64,000 nucleotides of DNA from positions 26,001 to 90,000 of the forward strand of contig CAUYUJ010019626.1 of assembly GCA_963575745.1 (NCBI GenBank), given 5' to 3'. Position numbers and translations under genes: made by a program. Under the pieces are notes generated by a model, which was not told the DNA's origin, ran no database searches, and saw nothing but the letters and a program-made list of their open reading frames with translations. Shown here in pieces: positions 18,181 through 28,725 of this stretch; position 1 is the stretch's first letter, and every line of letters begins with the position of its first letter. The stretch comes from Prorocentrum cordatum. Lineage: Eukaryota; Sar; Dinophyceae; Prorocentrales; Prorocentraceae.

Positions 18181-18566
18181 TTTTTTTTCTCACACCTCGC
18201 AAGGACGAGGCGACAAAATGAGTCCCACACACCTCCCAAGAACGCAGTCCGCTTACGCCCGAGAGTGTCAGAGGCCAAACGCCTGCAGACAGCGTTCATG
18301 GCGTGCTTGCGCTGAAAGAACCACAATGGCTTGTGTTCTCAGCAGAAGGTGCCGGGGATGCAGCGGCCAGCACTGTACATGAGCTGCTACCTTGGGCTGC
18401 AGCTCGCTGGACATTGCTGCGTGAAAATGCGCTGCTACCTTGGGCTGCAGTGCCACGCAACTAAAAACCCCAGCATTACTTTCTCCCACACGGCACTTGA
18501 ACGAAAGATGGACATGCTTGGTTCGCGCATGAATTTTCTGTCCTGAGTCCTGAGTCCTGGGTCCAC
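18181..18566. other. 3' flank of vWD-like copy 2
   Basis: Nearly identical to 15,113-15,500. No gene seen. Confidence 0.7.
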
Positions 18567-19756
18567 TTAAAATGCGAGGTAGCGCTTGCAGCGCAAATCG
18601 GGATTGGTGACGGAGGAATGGTCCCCACCGCCGAGCAAACCACCGACTGGATACCCCGACTTGCCCAAGTTCTTGACAAACATATTCAGGTAGGGAATGC
18701 CTCCGCCAGTATGGCCCCATACGGTCTTCAATTTAATGCTGTGGAAGCTCATCCAGCCCGTTCCCTTTCGATGGGCCTGCGGCTGCTTGGCCGTGTAATG
18801 GAAGCCGCCCTCGCGCACGTCGTCCGCCCACTTGCCGGTCACATTAATGGATACAAAGTAAACGTCCGAGCATGCGTCGCCACAACGCTGTGCCACGGCC
18901 GCGACGGCCAGGAGCGTCGCGCTCTCCGCTGCAAACTGTGGGACCTCGACCAGCAAGTGCCTGCCGTCTTTGAGGAGATCAAAACGCTCCCCGTGTATAT
19001 TTACCAGGTGAGGATCCCCGACTGCAGCAGCAATCGCTGCAGGCGTACGGGCTGGCGTAGGGGCAGGCGTCGGCGCCAGCGTAGGTGCAGGCGTCGGCGC
19101 TGGCGTAGGCACTGGCGTCGGTGCCGGGGTCGGTGTCATTGCCACGTAGAGCTCGGTTTTTTGCACGGACTCGAGGGGCCGGGAATGCCACCGCCCAGTT
19201 ATGGAAAGCACCAACTGCGTACCACCAATATCGCTGGCCACGCTCCCGTCCAAGAGCGCGTACTGCGATCCTTCCAACCCTCCCCACCACTGGGTTGTGT
19301 AATGGATAGACACCGCCTCATAGCCTGCAACTGGCCTGGTTGACTGCCGCCCTGGTGAAGTAACTGGGTTGAGCGATTGCTTCCATACTTGGTCCTGCAA
19401 TCCAGAACCTGGCCAGCTCAATTTGAACGTGAACTTCCCGTCGCCGCTGCGAAAAGTTTCCAGTTGATCCAGAATGGCATAATTGTCATTTCCAGGATCT
19501 CCGGCGTTTTTCGACCACTCCCCACTGCTGAATAATACGGGTACGTTTGCCGAGCCAGTAACGTCCAAACCGTAGTGCCCGTGGTACCCTTCGGGGAACT
19601 GACGCGGCCGAGGTCGAAGCTGGTGGCGTCCGTGCCGAGCTGCAGGAGCACGGTGTCCTGCTGAGGGTCGACCTCCGCCGCTGCGGTCGTGCCGAAGACG
19701 CCGTGGGCGAGGAGATGGATCAGCAAGCACGCTCGGGCAGGCGCCGTCCGGGCCAT
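18567..19756 (-). pseudogene. vWD-like protein, copy 2, frameshifted
   Basis: Same gene as 15,501-16,700. Seen: one A is missing at about 19,531-19,536 (AATAATACGG against AATAAATACGG in copy 1), which throws the frame after LLARQTYPY. A second disturbed stretch at about 19,150-19,235 is out of frame and then restored, replacing the WWYAVGAF region. The signal peptide, linker, GDPH segment and C-terminus otherwise match. Either a pseudogene or a copy with assembly errors; two independent lesions favour decay. Confidence 0.7.
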
Positions 19757-19830
19757 CGTGGCGTGCACGTCAGAAAGGCAGACTCGGGGAAAAGTTGGTC
19801 CGGTGAGGCGCGTACGTTGGCGTTTCACGT

Positions 19831-19849
19831 TTGAGCCAGATGGCTACGG
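19831..19849 (-). promoter_or_regulatory. Relict spliced leader upstream of copy 2
   Basis: Identical to the copy-1 relict and at the same distance from the ATG, so the leader was present before the tandem duplication. Confidence 0.8.
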
Positions 19850-19852
19850 AGG

Positions 19853-21855
19853 GGGTGCTACGGTAGCTCGAGAAATTCTGCGCCCGCGGCGGGCTTCTCC
19901 AGAGCCTCGCAGACTGCCGACGTACCCGCGCCCTCGCTCTGATTCCGCAACTGCGGGTTGCCACGGTCGCTCGAGAAATTCTGCGCCCGCGGAACTTCTC
20001 CAGAGCTCGCAGGCTGCCGAGTACCCGCCGCCCCTCGCTCTGATTCCGCAACTGCGGGGTGCTACGGTAGCTCGAGAAATGCTGCGCCCGCGGCGGGCTT
20101 CTCCAGAGCCTCGCAGGCTGCCGTCGTACCCGCCGCCCCCTCGCTCTGATTCCGCAACTGCGGGGTGCTACGTAGCTCGAGAAAGCTGCGCCCGCGCGGG
20201 CTTTCTCCAGAGCCTCGCAGGCTGCCGACGTACCCGCCGCCCCCTCGCTGTGATTCCGCAACTGCGGGGTGCTACGGTAGCTCGAGAAATTCTGCGCCCG
20301 CGGCGGGCTTCTCCAGAGCCTCGCAGGCTGCCGACGTACCCGCCGCCCCCTCGCTCTGATTCCGCAACTGCGGGGTGCTACGGTAGCTCGAGAAATGCTG
20401 CGCCCGCGGCGGGCTTCTCCAGAGCCTCGCAGGCTGCCGACGTACCCGCCGCCCCCTCGCTCTGATTCCGCAACTGCGGGGTGCTACGGTAGCTCGAGAA
20501 ATGCTGCGCCCGCGGCGGGCTTCTCCAGAGCCTCGCAGGCTGCCGACGTACCCGCCGCCCCCTCGCTCTGATTCCGCAACTGCGGGGTGCTACGGTAGCT
20601 CGAGAAATGCTGCGCCCGCGGCGGGCTTCTCCAGAGCCTCGCAGGCTGCCGACGTACCCGCCGCCCCCTCGCTCTGATTCCGCACTGCGGGGTGATACGG
20701 TAGCTCGAGAATGCTGCGCCCGCGGCGGGCTTCTCAGAGCTCGCCTGCCGACGTACCCGCCCCTCGCTCTGATTCCGCATCTGCGGGGTGCTACGGTAGT
20801 CGCGAAATTCTGCGCAACTGCAGGGCCGTACCCGCCGCCCCCTCGCTGTGATTCCGCAACTGCGGGGTGCTACGGTAGCTCGAGAATTGCTGCGCCCGCG
20901 GCGGGCTTCTCCAGAGCCTCGCAGGCTGCCGGCGTACCCGCCGCCCCCTCGCTGTGATTCCGCAACTGCGGGGTGCTACGGTAGCTCGAGAAATGCTGCG
21001 CCGCGGCGGGCTTCTCCAGAGCCTCGCAGGGCTGCGGACGTACCCGCCGCCCCCTCGCTCTGATTCGCAACTGCGGGGTGCTACGGTAGCTAGAGAAATT
21101 CTGCGCCCGCGGCGGGCTTCTCCAGAGCCTCGCAGTCTGCCGGCGTACCCGCCGCCCCCTCGCTCTTATTCCGCAACTGCGGGGTGCTACGGTAGCTCGA
21201 GAAATGCTGCGCCCGCGGCGGGCTTCTCCAGAGCCTCGCAGGCTGCCGACGTACCCGCCGCCCCCTCGCATCTGATTCCGCAACTGCGGGGTGCTACGGT
21301 AGCTCGAGAAATGCTGCGCCCGCGGCGGGCTTCTCCAGAGCCTCGCAGGCTGCCGGCGTACCCGCCGCCCCCTCGCTGTGATTCCGCAACTGCGGGGTGC
21401 TACGGTAGCTCGAGAAATGCTGCGCCCGCGGCGGGCTTCTCCAGAGCCTCGCAGGCTGCCGGCGTACCCGCCGCCCCCTCGCTGTGATTCCGCAACTGCG
21501 GGGTGCTACGGTAGCTCGAGAAATTGCTGCGCCCGCGGCGGGCTTCTCCAGAGCCTCGCAGGCTGCCGACGTACCCGCCGCCCCCTCGCTCTGATTCCGC
21601 AACTGCGGGGTGCTACGGTAGCTCGAGAAATTCTGCGCCCGCGGCGGGCTTCTCCAGAGCCTCGCAGGCTGCCGACGTACCCGCCGCCCCTCGCTCTGAT
21701 TCCGCAACTGCGGGGTGCTACGGTAGCTGAGAAATGCTGCGCCCGCGGCGGGAATGCGCGGCCCGCGGCGGGCTAGCCTCTCCAGAGCCTCGCAGGCTGC
21801 CGACGTACCCGCCGCCCCCTCGCTCTGATTCCGCAACTGCGGGGTGCTACGGTAT
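19853..21855. repeat. 105/106-bp satellite, array 3 (~19 units)
   Basis: Same family as arrays 1 and 2, but the typical unit is 106 bp (CTCGCTCTGATTCCGCAACTG in place of CTCACTCTTATCCGCAACTG) and carries GTAGCTCGAG. Internal units are more uniform than in array 2, suggesting recent homogenisation. Confidence 0.85.
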
Positions 21856-22039
21856 TTCTCCCCCTCTTGAGCGAGAGAGGCGCGACGGCACGCGGCCCCG
21901 CCGTGAGGCCCGAGGGCCGAGGCGGGGTCCGGGCGAGGGGACAGGCCTCCGCCAGCAGCTGGGCAGCTTCGCTGGGCAGGGAGAGGGAACTCAGGAGGAA
22001 AATCCTGGAGGCCTCGTGCGGCAACTGAAAATACATATT

Positions 22040-22157
22040 GGAAGACAAAATGACAAACCAATGTGCAAAAGCCGTAAAACATAGTCGAAAAATCGTCCCC
22101 ATCCGATCTTTAGACTATCGTTGAATATTCCTCCAGTAGAAGGGCATGCCCGACTTA
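22040..22157. repeat. Family F1 inverted-repeat element, partial
   Basis: CATAGTCGAAAAATCGTCCCC core and the right end CCTCCAGTAGAAGGGCATGC followed by CCGACTTA. The left end is not recognisable. Confidence 0.6.
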
Positions 22158-22189
22158 AGACTGGGAGCCGGGTGGTCTAGCGCGGCAAC

Positions 22190-22295
22190 TGGAGACCCGA
22201 TGTGCGTCATATCCACGTCGGATGTACGTCGAACTACGTCGGAATTCCGTCGGGTTGACGTCGGACTGACTCCGGACGTCGTCGCGCGAGCTTCG
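22190..22295. repeat. Degenerate ACGTCGGA repeat
   Basis: At least six ACGTCGGA/ACTACGTCGGA motifs spaced 10-14 bp (CCACGTCGGATGTACGTCGA). No gene. Confidence 0.6.
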
Positions 22296-22689
22296 ACCCA
22301 TAGCTTACGGAGCTGACGTGTGGACTCGATAACACTACTGTTACGCACAGCGCGAGGCCTCCTGGATTTTCTTAATAAGGGAAGGGAGACTGCCCTCTGG
22401 GCAGAAGCAGGGACAGGGGCAGGGACGAGAGGAAGAATGCAGCACCCATCAACACTCGACTCCACGAAACCCCTTTGCCGCCAACACAGCCTGAGTTCCT
22501 AGGGAGACCCAAAGGTACCAATACCGCTACTCCCCAGGCCTCTCCCGGGGTGCGTTCTGACCAGGATGTCGAGGCGAATCCAGCGGTGGCGACGAGGGCC
22601 TCCCAGGAAGCCGAAAAATGGGATAACGGGCGAAGGGTAGGGGTCATTTCCTGTTTTGAGTTCCCACTCTTAGCGGGCCCTGGAAACGA

Positions 22690-22905
22690 TAGGGCCGTTT
22701 TTTACCAATTCCGTTTTGCAAATTGTTGCTGGTTCCGACGCCGTGTTTGACCGGTTCCGTCGCCGTTTGTTTTACCAATTCCGGCTCCGGTTCCAATGCT
22801 GGAGCCATTTGTTGGCCGCTTCCGGTCGCCGTGTTTTTGCCGCTTCCATTTTCACGGGACACTGTTTCGGAACCGGTGAAAAACGCCCCTGCCGTTTCCG
22901 GGGTC
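22690..22905. repeat. Degenerate ~50-bp repeat rich in TTCCG
   Basis: Recurring TTTTACCAATTCCG and GGTTCCGACGCCGT motifs. 22,300-22,690 holds no convincing gene; 22,550-22,612 has a weak relative at about 62,090-62,150 (GGTGCGTTC, GGCGAATCCA, GTGGCGACGA). Confidence 0.5.
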
Positions 22906-23277
22906 CACGAAATTCCCACCCCTGGATAAGAACAACTCCCCGGCTTGAAGCGCGCAGCACGAAGCGCGGACACATTCGCACCCCTACCTACAGCACGCGA
23001 ATTCACAAAACCACAATGCCTTGGGCGCAGCCCGGCATGATCCAAATCGCCCCGACGCGTCGTCCCCACGATCGCTGGATTACAGCGGAGGCCAATCCAC
23101 AAGAAACCTTCCACAAAAAACCCAACCCTGAGACCCCAGGACGTCCATTGCTTTTCCGTGTGGGAGCGTCACGTCTTCCATGGCAAGACCATCGAAGCCC
23201 AGGAAACCCGGGGCACACTTGAGGCAGGCAGGGTGTTTCCTGGCATGGGCCTCCACTATACAACACAAGATTTCAGT

Positions 23278-23335
23278 CGCCCCGACGCCTCGTCCTCCTC
23301 CTCCTCCTCCTCCTCCTCCTCCTCCTCGATCGCTG
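23278..23335. repeat. (TCC)n microsatellite
   Basis: Short (TCC)n run. 22,905-23,278 and 23,335-23,470 show no recognisable gene. Confidence 0.85.
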
Positions 23336-23473
23336 TCTTACTCGATCCTGCTCGACAGACCTGCACCGAACGACAGCACTGGCGACGGCAGCGCGGCGAG
23401 GAAATCAAGAGCAGGTGACCCCAGTGATTTCGGAAAAAAGGGACAGAGGCAGAGATGACGCATCATAATATGA

Positions 23474-23718
23474 CATGTGAGCGTTTTCTATTCGGCGTTT
23501 CGACATTGGGTCGAAGGGGGGGACGGGGGGGGTTTGGCTCCCGACCTCTGCTTAGTGCGACTGTTTTGGACCGTGCGTCCTATGAGGGGGGACCCCACTT
23601 GCTCGAAACAGGCGCCAAAAACAGCCAAGATCTACTCTATGGAGGGGGGGGAGGGGGGGGGTGCGAGGGCCCACGCCGATTGGCAAAAGAATGAATAACA
23701 AAAACGCTCACCATGTGG
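23474..23718. repeat. Family F7 inverted-repeat element
   Basis: Left end GTGAGCGTTTTCTATTCGGC; right end AACAAAAACGCTCAC, so the terminal inverted repeat is about 11 bp. GCGTTTCGACATTGGG recurs at about 25,515 in a second partial copy (25,495-25,600). Confidence 0.5.
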
Positions 23719-23901
23719 GCGAGAACCGAGGCGAGAACCGCTGGTTTCGTGTGGTATTCCAGTCAGTACCCCCTGTGCCCGGATGCACTGAACCCCGACG
23801 GAAGGTTGCATGCAAAGGGCCCGCGGCAAAATGACAAGCACCGGACCCTGGGATGCGGAAGTTAACAGCGTTTGACGCCTCGTGTCATCTGGCAGTGGGG
23901 A

Positions 23902-25184
23902 TCAATCGCGGCACTGACGGCAAGTGGGGCCCTCCTTCGGCTTCCCGTAGACGAATCTCTTGACGAAAAGCCAAGCGGCTATGATAAAATCAACACCAGC
24001 GACGATGCTCCAGGCACTGTCAGGTACGCGGACAGCGATGAGCGGGGCCACCGTGGAAGAGGGGCAAGGGATAAGTGACCACGAACGAGATTTGGATAGC
24101 AGGATGCATGTGACATCAATCAGAGGAGTCGATGAGAACGATGAAACCTGATGGGGGAAGCATTGGAACACACTGCCATGCCAGATGCCTGAACCGAGTG
24201 AGTTCCAAATTTCAGCGACTTAAACAGGGAAGCGCTTCAAGGTGGACATAGCAAACCAACTAGATGCAGGTGGCTTGAAAGACAGAAAACAAAGCGGAGA
24301 GTGCGTGTGACCATCGCTCCCAGCTGATAAAATGCACCATAAAAAATAAGGGCACCACCAACATCTTCTCCGTAGCATTGGCCTGCGATGTAATTCGTTG
24401 CCACATACACCAATGACATCATGACCCCCGCTGTGAACAGCGCCAGCATTAGCAGCACGTGACTACAGAGGTCTGGAAGTACCAAAAAACACACTCCCTT
24501 GACCAATAATATTGATAGAGGAACAAAAACACGGCATCAACACCACGTTCGTCAGTCCGCATGTATTTCTTGAGCTGGCGCTGCCCCCCCCCCCTCCCAC
24601 GCCAGCACGCCGCTAGGGGTGGGGAGCGGAGTGCAACGACGATCCAAGAAGTCCGCACGGATCTCAGAAAGTGGATGCTTATACGAGCCGTCCTTCCTCT
24701 GAATTGTAGCCATCAAAATCATTGGCTCGCCTCGCCACACCAGCCTCCCAATCATTCTGCTGAAAAAGAACGGCCCCAGGCACATGCCGATGCCGCGTGA
24801 CGTGGCGAGTAAGCTCTGATCCATGCCGACCTTCTGCGCGATGAAATCCGCCCGCCCTCTGCCGAAGGGCGCGGGGACCGGCGAGCTCGCTTCCCAGACG
24901 TCCAGCGACTTGAACAACATCTACATGCTTTGAAGCGTTCTACGTAGAAGCAATATTCGGACTTCGGAAGAAAAAAGCAAATTCAAGAGAGAGCGCTGGC
25001 CCCTGGGACGGGGTGGAGAGGACGGGGGGCCCCGTGCGAACCCAAGCCAAGACGTCGGAGGTCTGGGCTGTGCACGCCCCCCGCTCTGCTGGCACGCCCG
25101 TCGAGCAGGAAAACGGCAGGGAAGACGACGAAGCATAGGACGGAAGTGGCCGCAACAAGCCCGATTCGCACCATCCCTTGGGCC
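23902..25184 (-). CDS. Probable multi-pass transporter (MFS-like), four exons seen
   Basis: Four minus-strand segments with strong membrane-helix composition follow one another. About 25,080-25,184, after acceptor CCAG (MVRIGLVAATSVLCFVVFPA, a TM helix). About 24,705-24,920 (ADFIAQKVGMDQSLLATSRG, IGMCLGPFFFSRMIGRLV, GEPMILMA). About 24,312-24,474, after acceptor TTCCAG (LLMLALFTAGVMMSLVYVAT, GALIFYGAFYQLGAM). About 23,902-24,010 (AWSIVAGVDFIIAAWLFVKR, ending CRQCRD). Order, spacing of helices and the acidic/basic loops suit the C-terminal half of a major-facilitator-type carrier; substrate unknown. Upstream exons may continue beyond 25,265 (KLYRQSWRRRLTERDAW). Exon borders are approximate. 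Confidence 0.45.
24550..24672. repeat. Family F2 inverted-repeat element in a transporter intron
   Basis: Left arm CCGCATGTATTTCTTGAGCT with GGCGCTG; right arm reverse complement CCGTGCGGACTTCTTGGATC. The arms match the F2 consensus (GCGCGGATTTCTTGGATCGG). It lies between transporter segments two and three. Confidence 0.65.
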
Positions 25185-25606
25185 CTGGAACCACCAGGCT
25201 GAGCGCAACCACGGCTCAACCGATTTAGAAACACTTGTTCGGGGGCTTGCGGCTCCCTACCGGCTCAGCCCAAATCTGGCTTTGCAGGATCATCAGGATC
25301 CAGCGCTCTGGCTGATCGCTGAAACCCGTCACCTGCCAGCTGATCCCTGCCGCACTGCATCATCCCCGCCCAGCACTCCCTCCATGCGTCCCGCTCCGTG
25401 AGGCGACGGCGCCAGCTCTGACGGTAAAGCTTCCAGAAGAGCCCGCAGCAAGCTCGGGACCCAACACCTGCGAGGCTGGACTCGTGACGCTCCTGGTGAG
25501 AGCGTTGTCCTATTCGGCGTTTCGACATTGGGCTGAGGGGGGGGGGTCAACCCGATGTGTTCAAACAAAAAAAAGAGCGTGTTCTACCGCTGCTGGCGGA
25601 AAACCG

Positions 25607-26575
25607 GGGGGGGGTCACTACCAGTTCGAACCCCTCCCCCCCCCCCCCCACCCGAAAACCGGGGGGGGTCACTACCGGTTCGAACCCCTCCCCCCCCCCA
25701 CCCCCAGCTCATCCTGAAAGGGGGGGGGGTCACTACCGGTTCGAACCCCCCCCCCCCACTCGACAAACCGAGTGGGGGTTGCGGACAGTGGTGGGGACGG
25801 TGTTGGTGGGGACAGTGGTGAGGGGACAGCGGGACAGTGGTGGGGACAGTGGGACAGTGGGACAGTGGTGGGGACGGTAGTGGTGGGGACAGTGGTGGGG
25901 ACAATGGTGGGAACGGGGAGGACAGTGGACAGTGGTGGGGACGGTGGTGGTGGGGACAGTGGTGTGGGGACAGTGGGAATCAGGTGGAAACAGTGGGACA
26001 GTGGAGGGTACAATGGTGGTGGGGACAGTGGTGAAGGCGGTGGCGAGGACGGCGGTGGGACAATGGGACAGAGGTACAGTGGGGACAGTGGTGGGGACAG
26101 TGGGGACAGTGGTGGGAACAGTGGGACAGCTCAGTGGGACAGCGGAGGAGTCAGTGGGACAGCGGGGACAGTGGGGATAGTCGGGCAGTGGTTGGGTCCG
26201 TGGAGACAGTGGGGAGAGTGGAACCGTGGTGGGAACAGTGGTGGGAACAGTGGGGACAGTGCGACAGTGGTGGGGGCACTGGTGGGGACAGTAGGGACGG
26301 TGGTGGAACCAGTGGGGACAGTGGTGGTGAGGACAGTGGTGCTGGGAACAACAGTGGGATGTGATGTGGACGGTGGTAGGGACCGGGAGTCGTTTGCTGG
26401 CGGTGCGTGGGTGGAGGGGGGTCGAACCTGTAGTGACCCTCCTCGGGTTTTCGAGGGGGGGGGTTTCGAACCGGTAGTGACCCCCCCCGGTTTTCCAGAT
26501 CCGGGGGGGGGGGGGGAGGAGTTCGAACCGGTAGTGACCTCCCCGGTTTTCGAGGGGGAGGGGGGGGGGAGTTAG
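25607..26575. repeat. GGGGACAGTGGT minisatellite inside inverted repeats
   Basis: About 25,780-26,400 is a GGGGACAGTGGT/GGGACAGTG minisatellite. The left flank has three copies of GGGTCACTACCGGTTCGAAC (25,612, 25,668, 25,727). The right flank has their reverse complement three times (about 26,425, 26,465, 26,523: TTCGAACCGGTAGTGACC), each beside poly-G/poly-C. One large hairpin-capable structure. Confidence 0.85.
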
Positions 26576-26689
26576 GGGAGGGGGGGTTTTGCCGCGGGGG
26601 AAGGGGGGGGGGGTCCAGCAGGGGGGGGGGGATTTTCGGAGGGGGGGGGGGGGGGCGACCCCCGGGCTCCGGAGGAAAAGGCTGGCAAT

Positions 26690-26875
26690 TTTCCATAGTA
26701 AAGCGGCGGTGGATCACGCTCTCTCAAACAAAAGAATCCCGGCCATAGATGTTCTAAGAACATTTCGCGCAATCCACACCAAGCTCATCGACGATTATTT
26801 TGGAGGCCTGCAGGCAAACCGGGACGCTTCGCGCCGCTGCTTGACTGAAGAACCCCTGAGCCCCATTCCGGGACA
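26690..26875 (+). other. Coding-like segment, unidentified
   Basis: The frame reading LAIFHSKAAVDHALSNKRIP, AIDVLRTFRAIHTKLIDDYF and GGLQANRDASRRCL has balanced, helix-like composition, unlike its G-rich surroundings. It may be an exon of a gene I cannot identify. Confidence 0.25.
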
Positions 26876-26904
26876 AGCTGGTCCGCAAGCTAACGTTCTA
26901 ATCG

Positions 26905-27150
26905 GGGATCTTCTGACCCGGGTCAATCCAGACCCGGGTCAGCAGGAAACCAAAAACTGCAATGCAGGAAAACAAAAAAAAAACTGCAACGCAGGTCTTC
27001 GCAAACCCGGGTCAGCCAAGATGTGCGGCCGCCTCGCGGCCACGAAAGGCTCGCTAACCCGGGTAAGCCAGAGGGGGTCTTCGCAGGATCCTGCAGGATC
27101 CGGTGCCGTGGCTGACCCCCATTTGCATTGACCCCCGTCTCAAGGCTCCC
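26905..27150. repeat. Family F9, ACCCGGGTCA-rich element
   Basis: Four GACCCGGGTCA-type palindromes, GGTCTTCGCAAACCCGGGTC, GGCCGCCTCGCGGCCACGA, GCAGGATCCTGCAGGATCC, and the end TTGACCCCCGTCTCAAGGCT. Related copies at 48,100-48,300 and 56,630-56,805. Confidence 0.8.
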
Positions 27151-27355
27151 TCGGGTCGGGCGAAAGGGGGGGATAGTAAAGGGGGGGTTTGAGAATCAGC
27201 TCACGTAGCTGATTTTCCCGGCGCCTCCCAGCGCAGAAGGCGGCTATGTATCGAGAAATGGCCCCCTCGGTGAGGCCGAAACCAGCTGCATGCAGCAAAT
27301 TTCGTACCCCCCCCCTTTCCCAATCCCCCCCTTTCGTCCGGCCCGACTCCCGATC
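27150..27355. repeat. Family F6 inverted-repeat element
   Basis: Left end TCGGGCGAAAGGGGGGGATA; right end reverse complement TCGGGCCGGACGAAAGGGGGG. The interior GAGAATCAGCTCACGTAGCT and CCTCGGTGAGGCCGAAACCA is shared with 51,985-52,190. Confidence 0.8.
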
Positions 27356-27579
27356 TAACACTAACTGCGGGGCTCCGGTGCAGCGGCCCTCCCGACGCCC
27401 CGGGTCCGGGTGCGCCGACTGGGAAGAGGGGGGCCCGGCAGGAGGGGAGTTAGCGCACCGGGGGCCGAGGCACGCGCGCGGACGAGGCGGGGGGACCAAA
27501 GCACGCACCCCAAAAAGAAGATTTGGACCCCCCAAAAAATTGCACCTCCATAAAAAAGAACAAAACAAAAAGGAAACAA

Positions 27580-27792
27580 AGAAGACCAAAAAACGCACCC
27601 CGTATCGGTGCGGAAACAATTGCAGCAACAGGTGGTGCCCAAAACCAGCAGCGGCCGCAGTTGGGCAGGCGGCCTTCGGTCTCGAAAGGACACCGTCCGC
27701 GGCGACACCGACAGCGAGCCCTGTTACACTCAGCAGGAACTGCTGTCGGTCTTTGTACCCATTCTTTCCGTACCCATTTCGATCGTCCCGAG
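27580..27792. repeat. Family F5 inverted-repeat element
   Basis: Shares GCAGTTGGGCAGGC, GCGGCGACACCGACAGCGA and GTACCCATTCTTTCCGTACC with copies at 36,664, 39,864 and 51,372. Terminal repeats of about 36 bp begin GGACGAYCGAAAYGG; the left end of this copy is weak. Confidence 0.7.
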
Positions 27793-28089
27793 AAGAGGGG
27801 GCCGTGACATCTGAGAGACATAGTGGCCCGGCTGCAGACATCATGCAACAGAGAGAACGCCGAATCCGCCGACCCTGTTGGCGTGGGTGAGGGGCTTACC
27901 TGTTCGAGTCGTCGTCTCCGTCAGTCGTCGTCTCCGTCGTCCCCTTTCCCTGCACCCTCCTCCTCCTCCTCATCAAGCATGTCGGCGAGAGGAAATCTAG
28001 CAATGTCGTAATCGAATCGAAGGGAAGCCCCTTCCCTTTAACCCCTCCCCCTTGGGGGGTGGGCGTCCGGGAGGCGTAGGGGGGGGGGT

Positions 28090-28725
28090 CTTGGGGGAGC
28101 GGTCAGATACACATCCTCCCCTGGGGGGCCCGGGGCCTCAAAAAGTACCGAAACAGGTCAAGAGTGCCCCAAGAGGCCCCGGAGACGGTCCAAGAACCAA
28201 ACGATCGGTCCAAAACGCCCTCACGCCCTCCAGACTGCCCAGAAGGTCTCCAGGACGCCCCCAAAAAGCCTCCAAGCGCACTCCCGAGAGGACTCCAAGA
28301 AGCCAAACTCATGGATTTCCCGTTGGTGTTGTCAAGATTTTGACATTCTCGCCTTTTCCACTTACCGCCGCTCCAGGACGACTCAAGAGGCCCCCAAGAC
28401 AGCCCAAGAGGCCTCCAAAAGGGCCCCGAAACAGTCCAACAGGACCCTAAGACAGCCCAAAACGCCTCCAAGACGACCCAAAAGAGACCCAAGACGGCTC
28501 CAAGAGCGTGCTCAGACGGGGGACCCGAACGGACATTTAGAGCCCTCAGCCCCGAGAGGCTCCCAAGAGGCCATAAGAGGTTCCCAAAGGCCCCGAAAGG
28601 CCCACAAGAGGTCCCCAGGAAGCCCGGAGAGTCCCCAACATTCCTCCCCTGAGGCCCCCGAGAGCCTTCCGAACAGACCCAAGGAAGAACCCCTGAGAAC
28701 TCTGGCCCACGTCAGCATCGTCGTC
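28090..28725. repeat. CCAAGAGGCCCC cryptic repeat
   Basis: Degenerate CCAAGAGGCC/CCCGAAAGGCC units throughout. The same cryptic pattern recurs at about 34,960-35,360, 53,590-53,760 and 53,950-54,080. Frames in it are not credible. Confidence 0.7.

Noticed and set aside
13748-21487. Plus- and minus-strand ORFs across the 105/106-bp arrays
   Set aside because: They read the satellite; indels break every frame and there is no start context or domain.
25584-26575. ORFs rich in Pro/Thr/Val or Gly/Asp/Ser
   Set aside because: They translate the GGGGACAGTGGT minisatellite and its G/C-run flanks.
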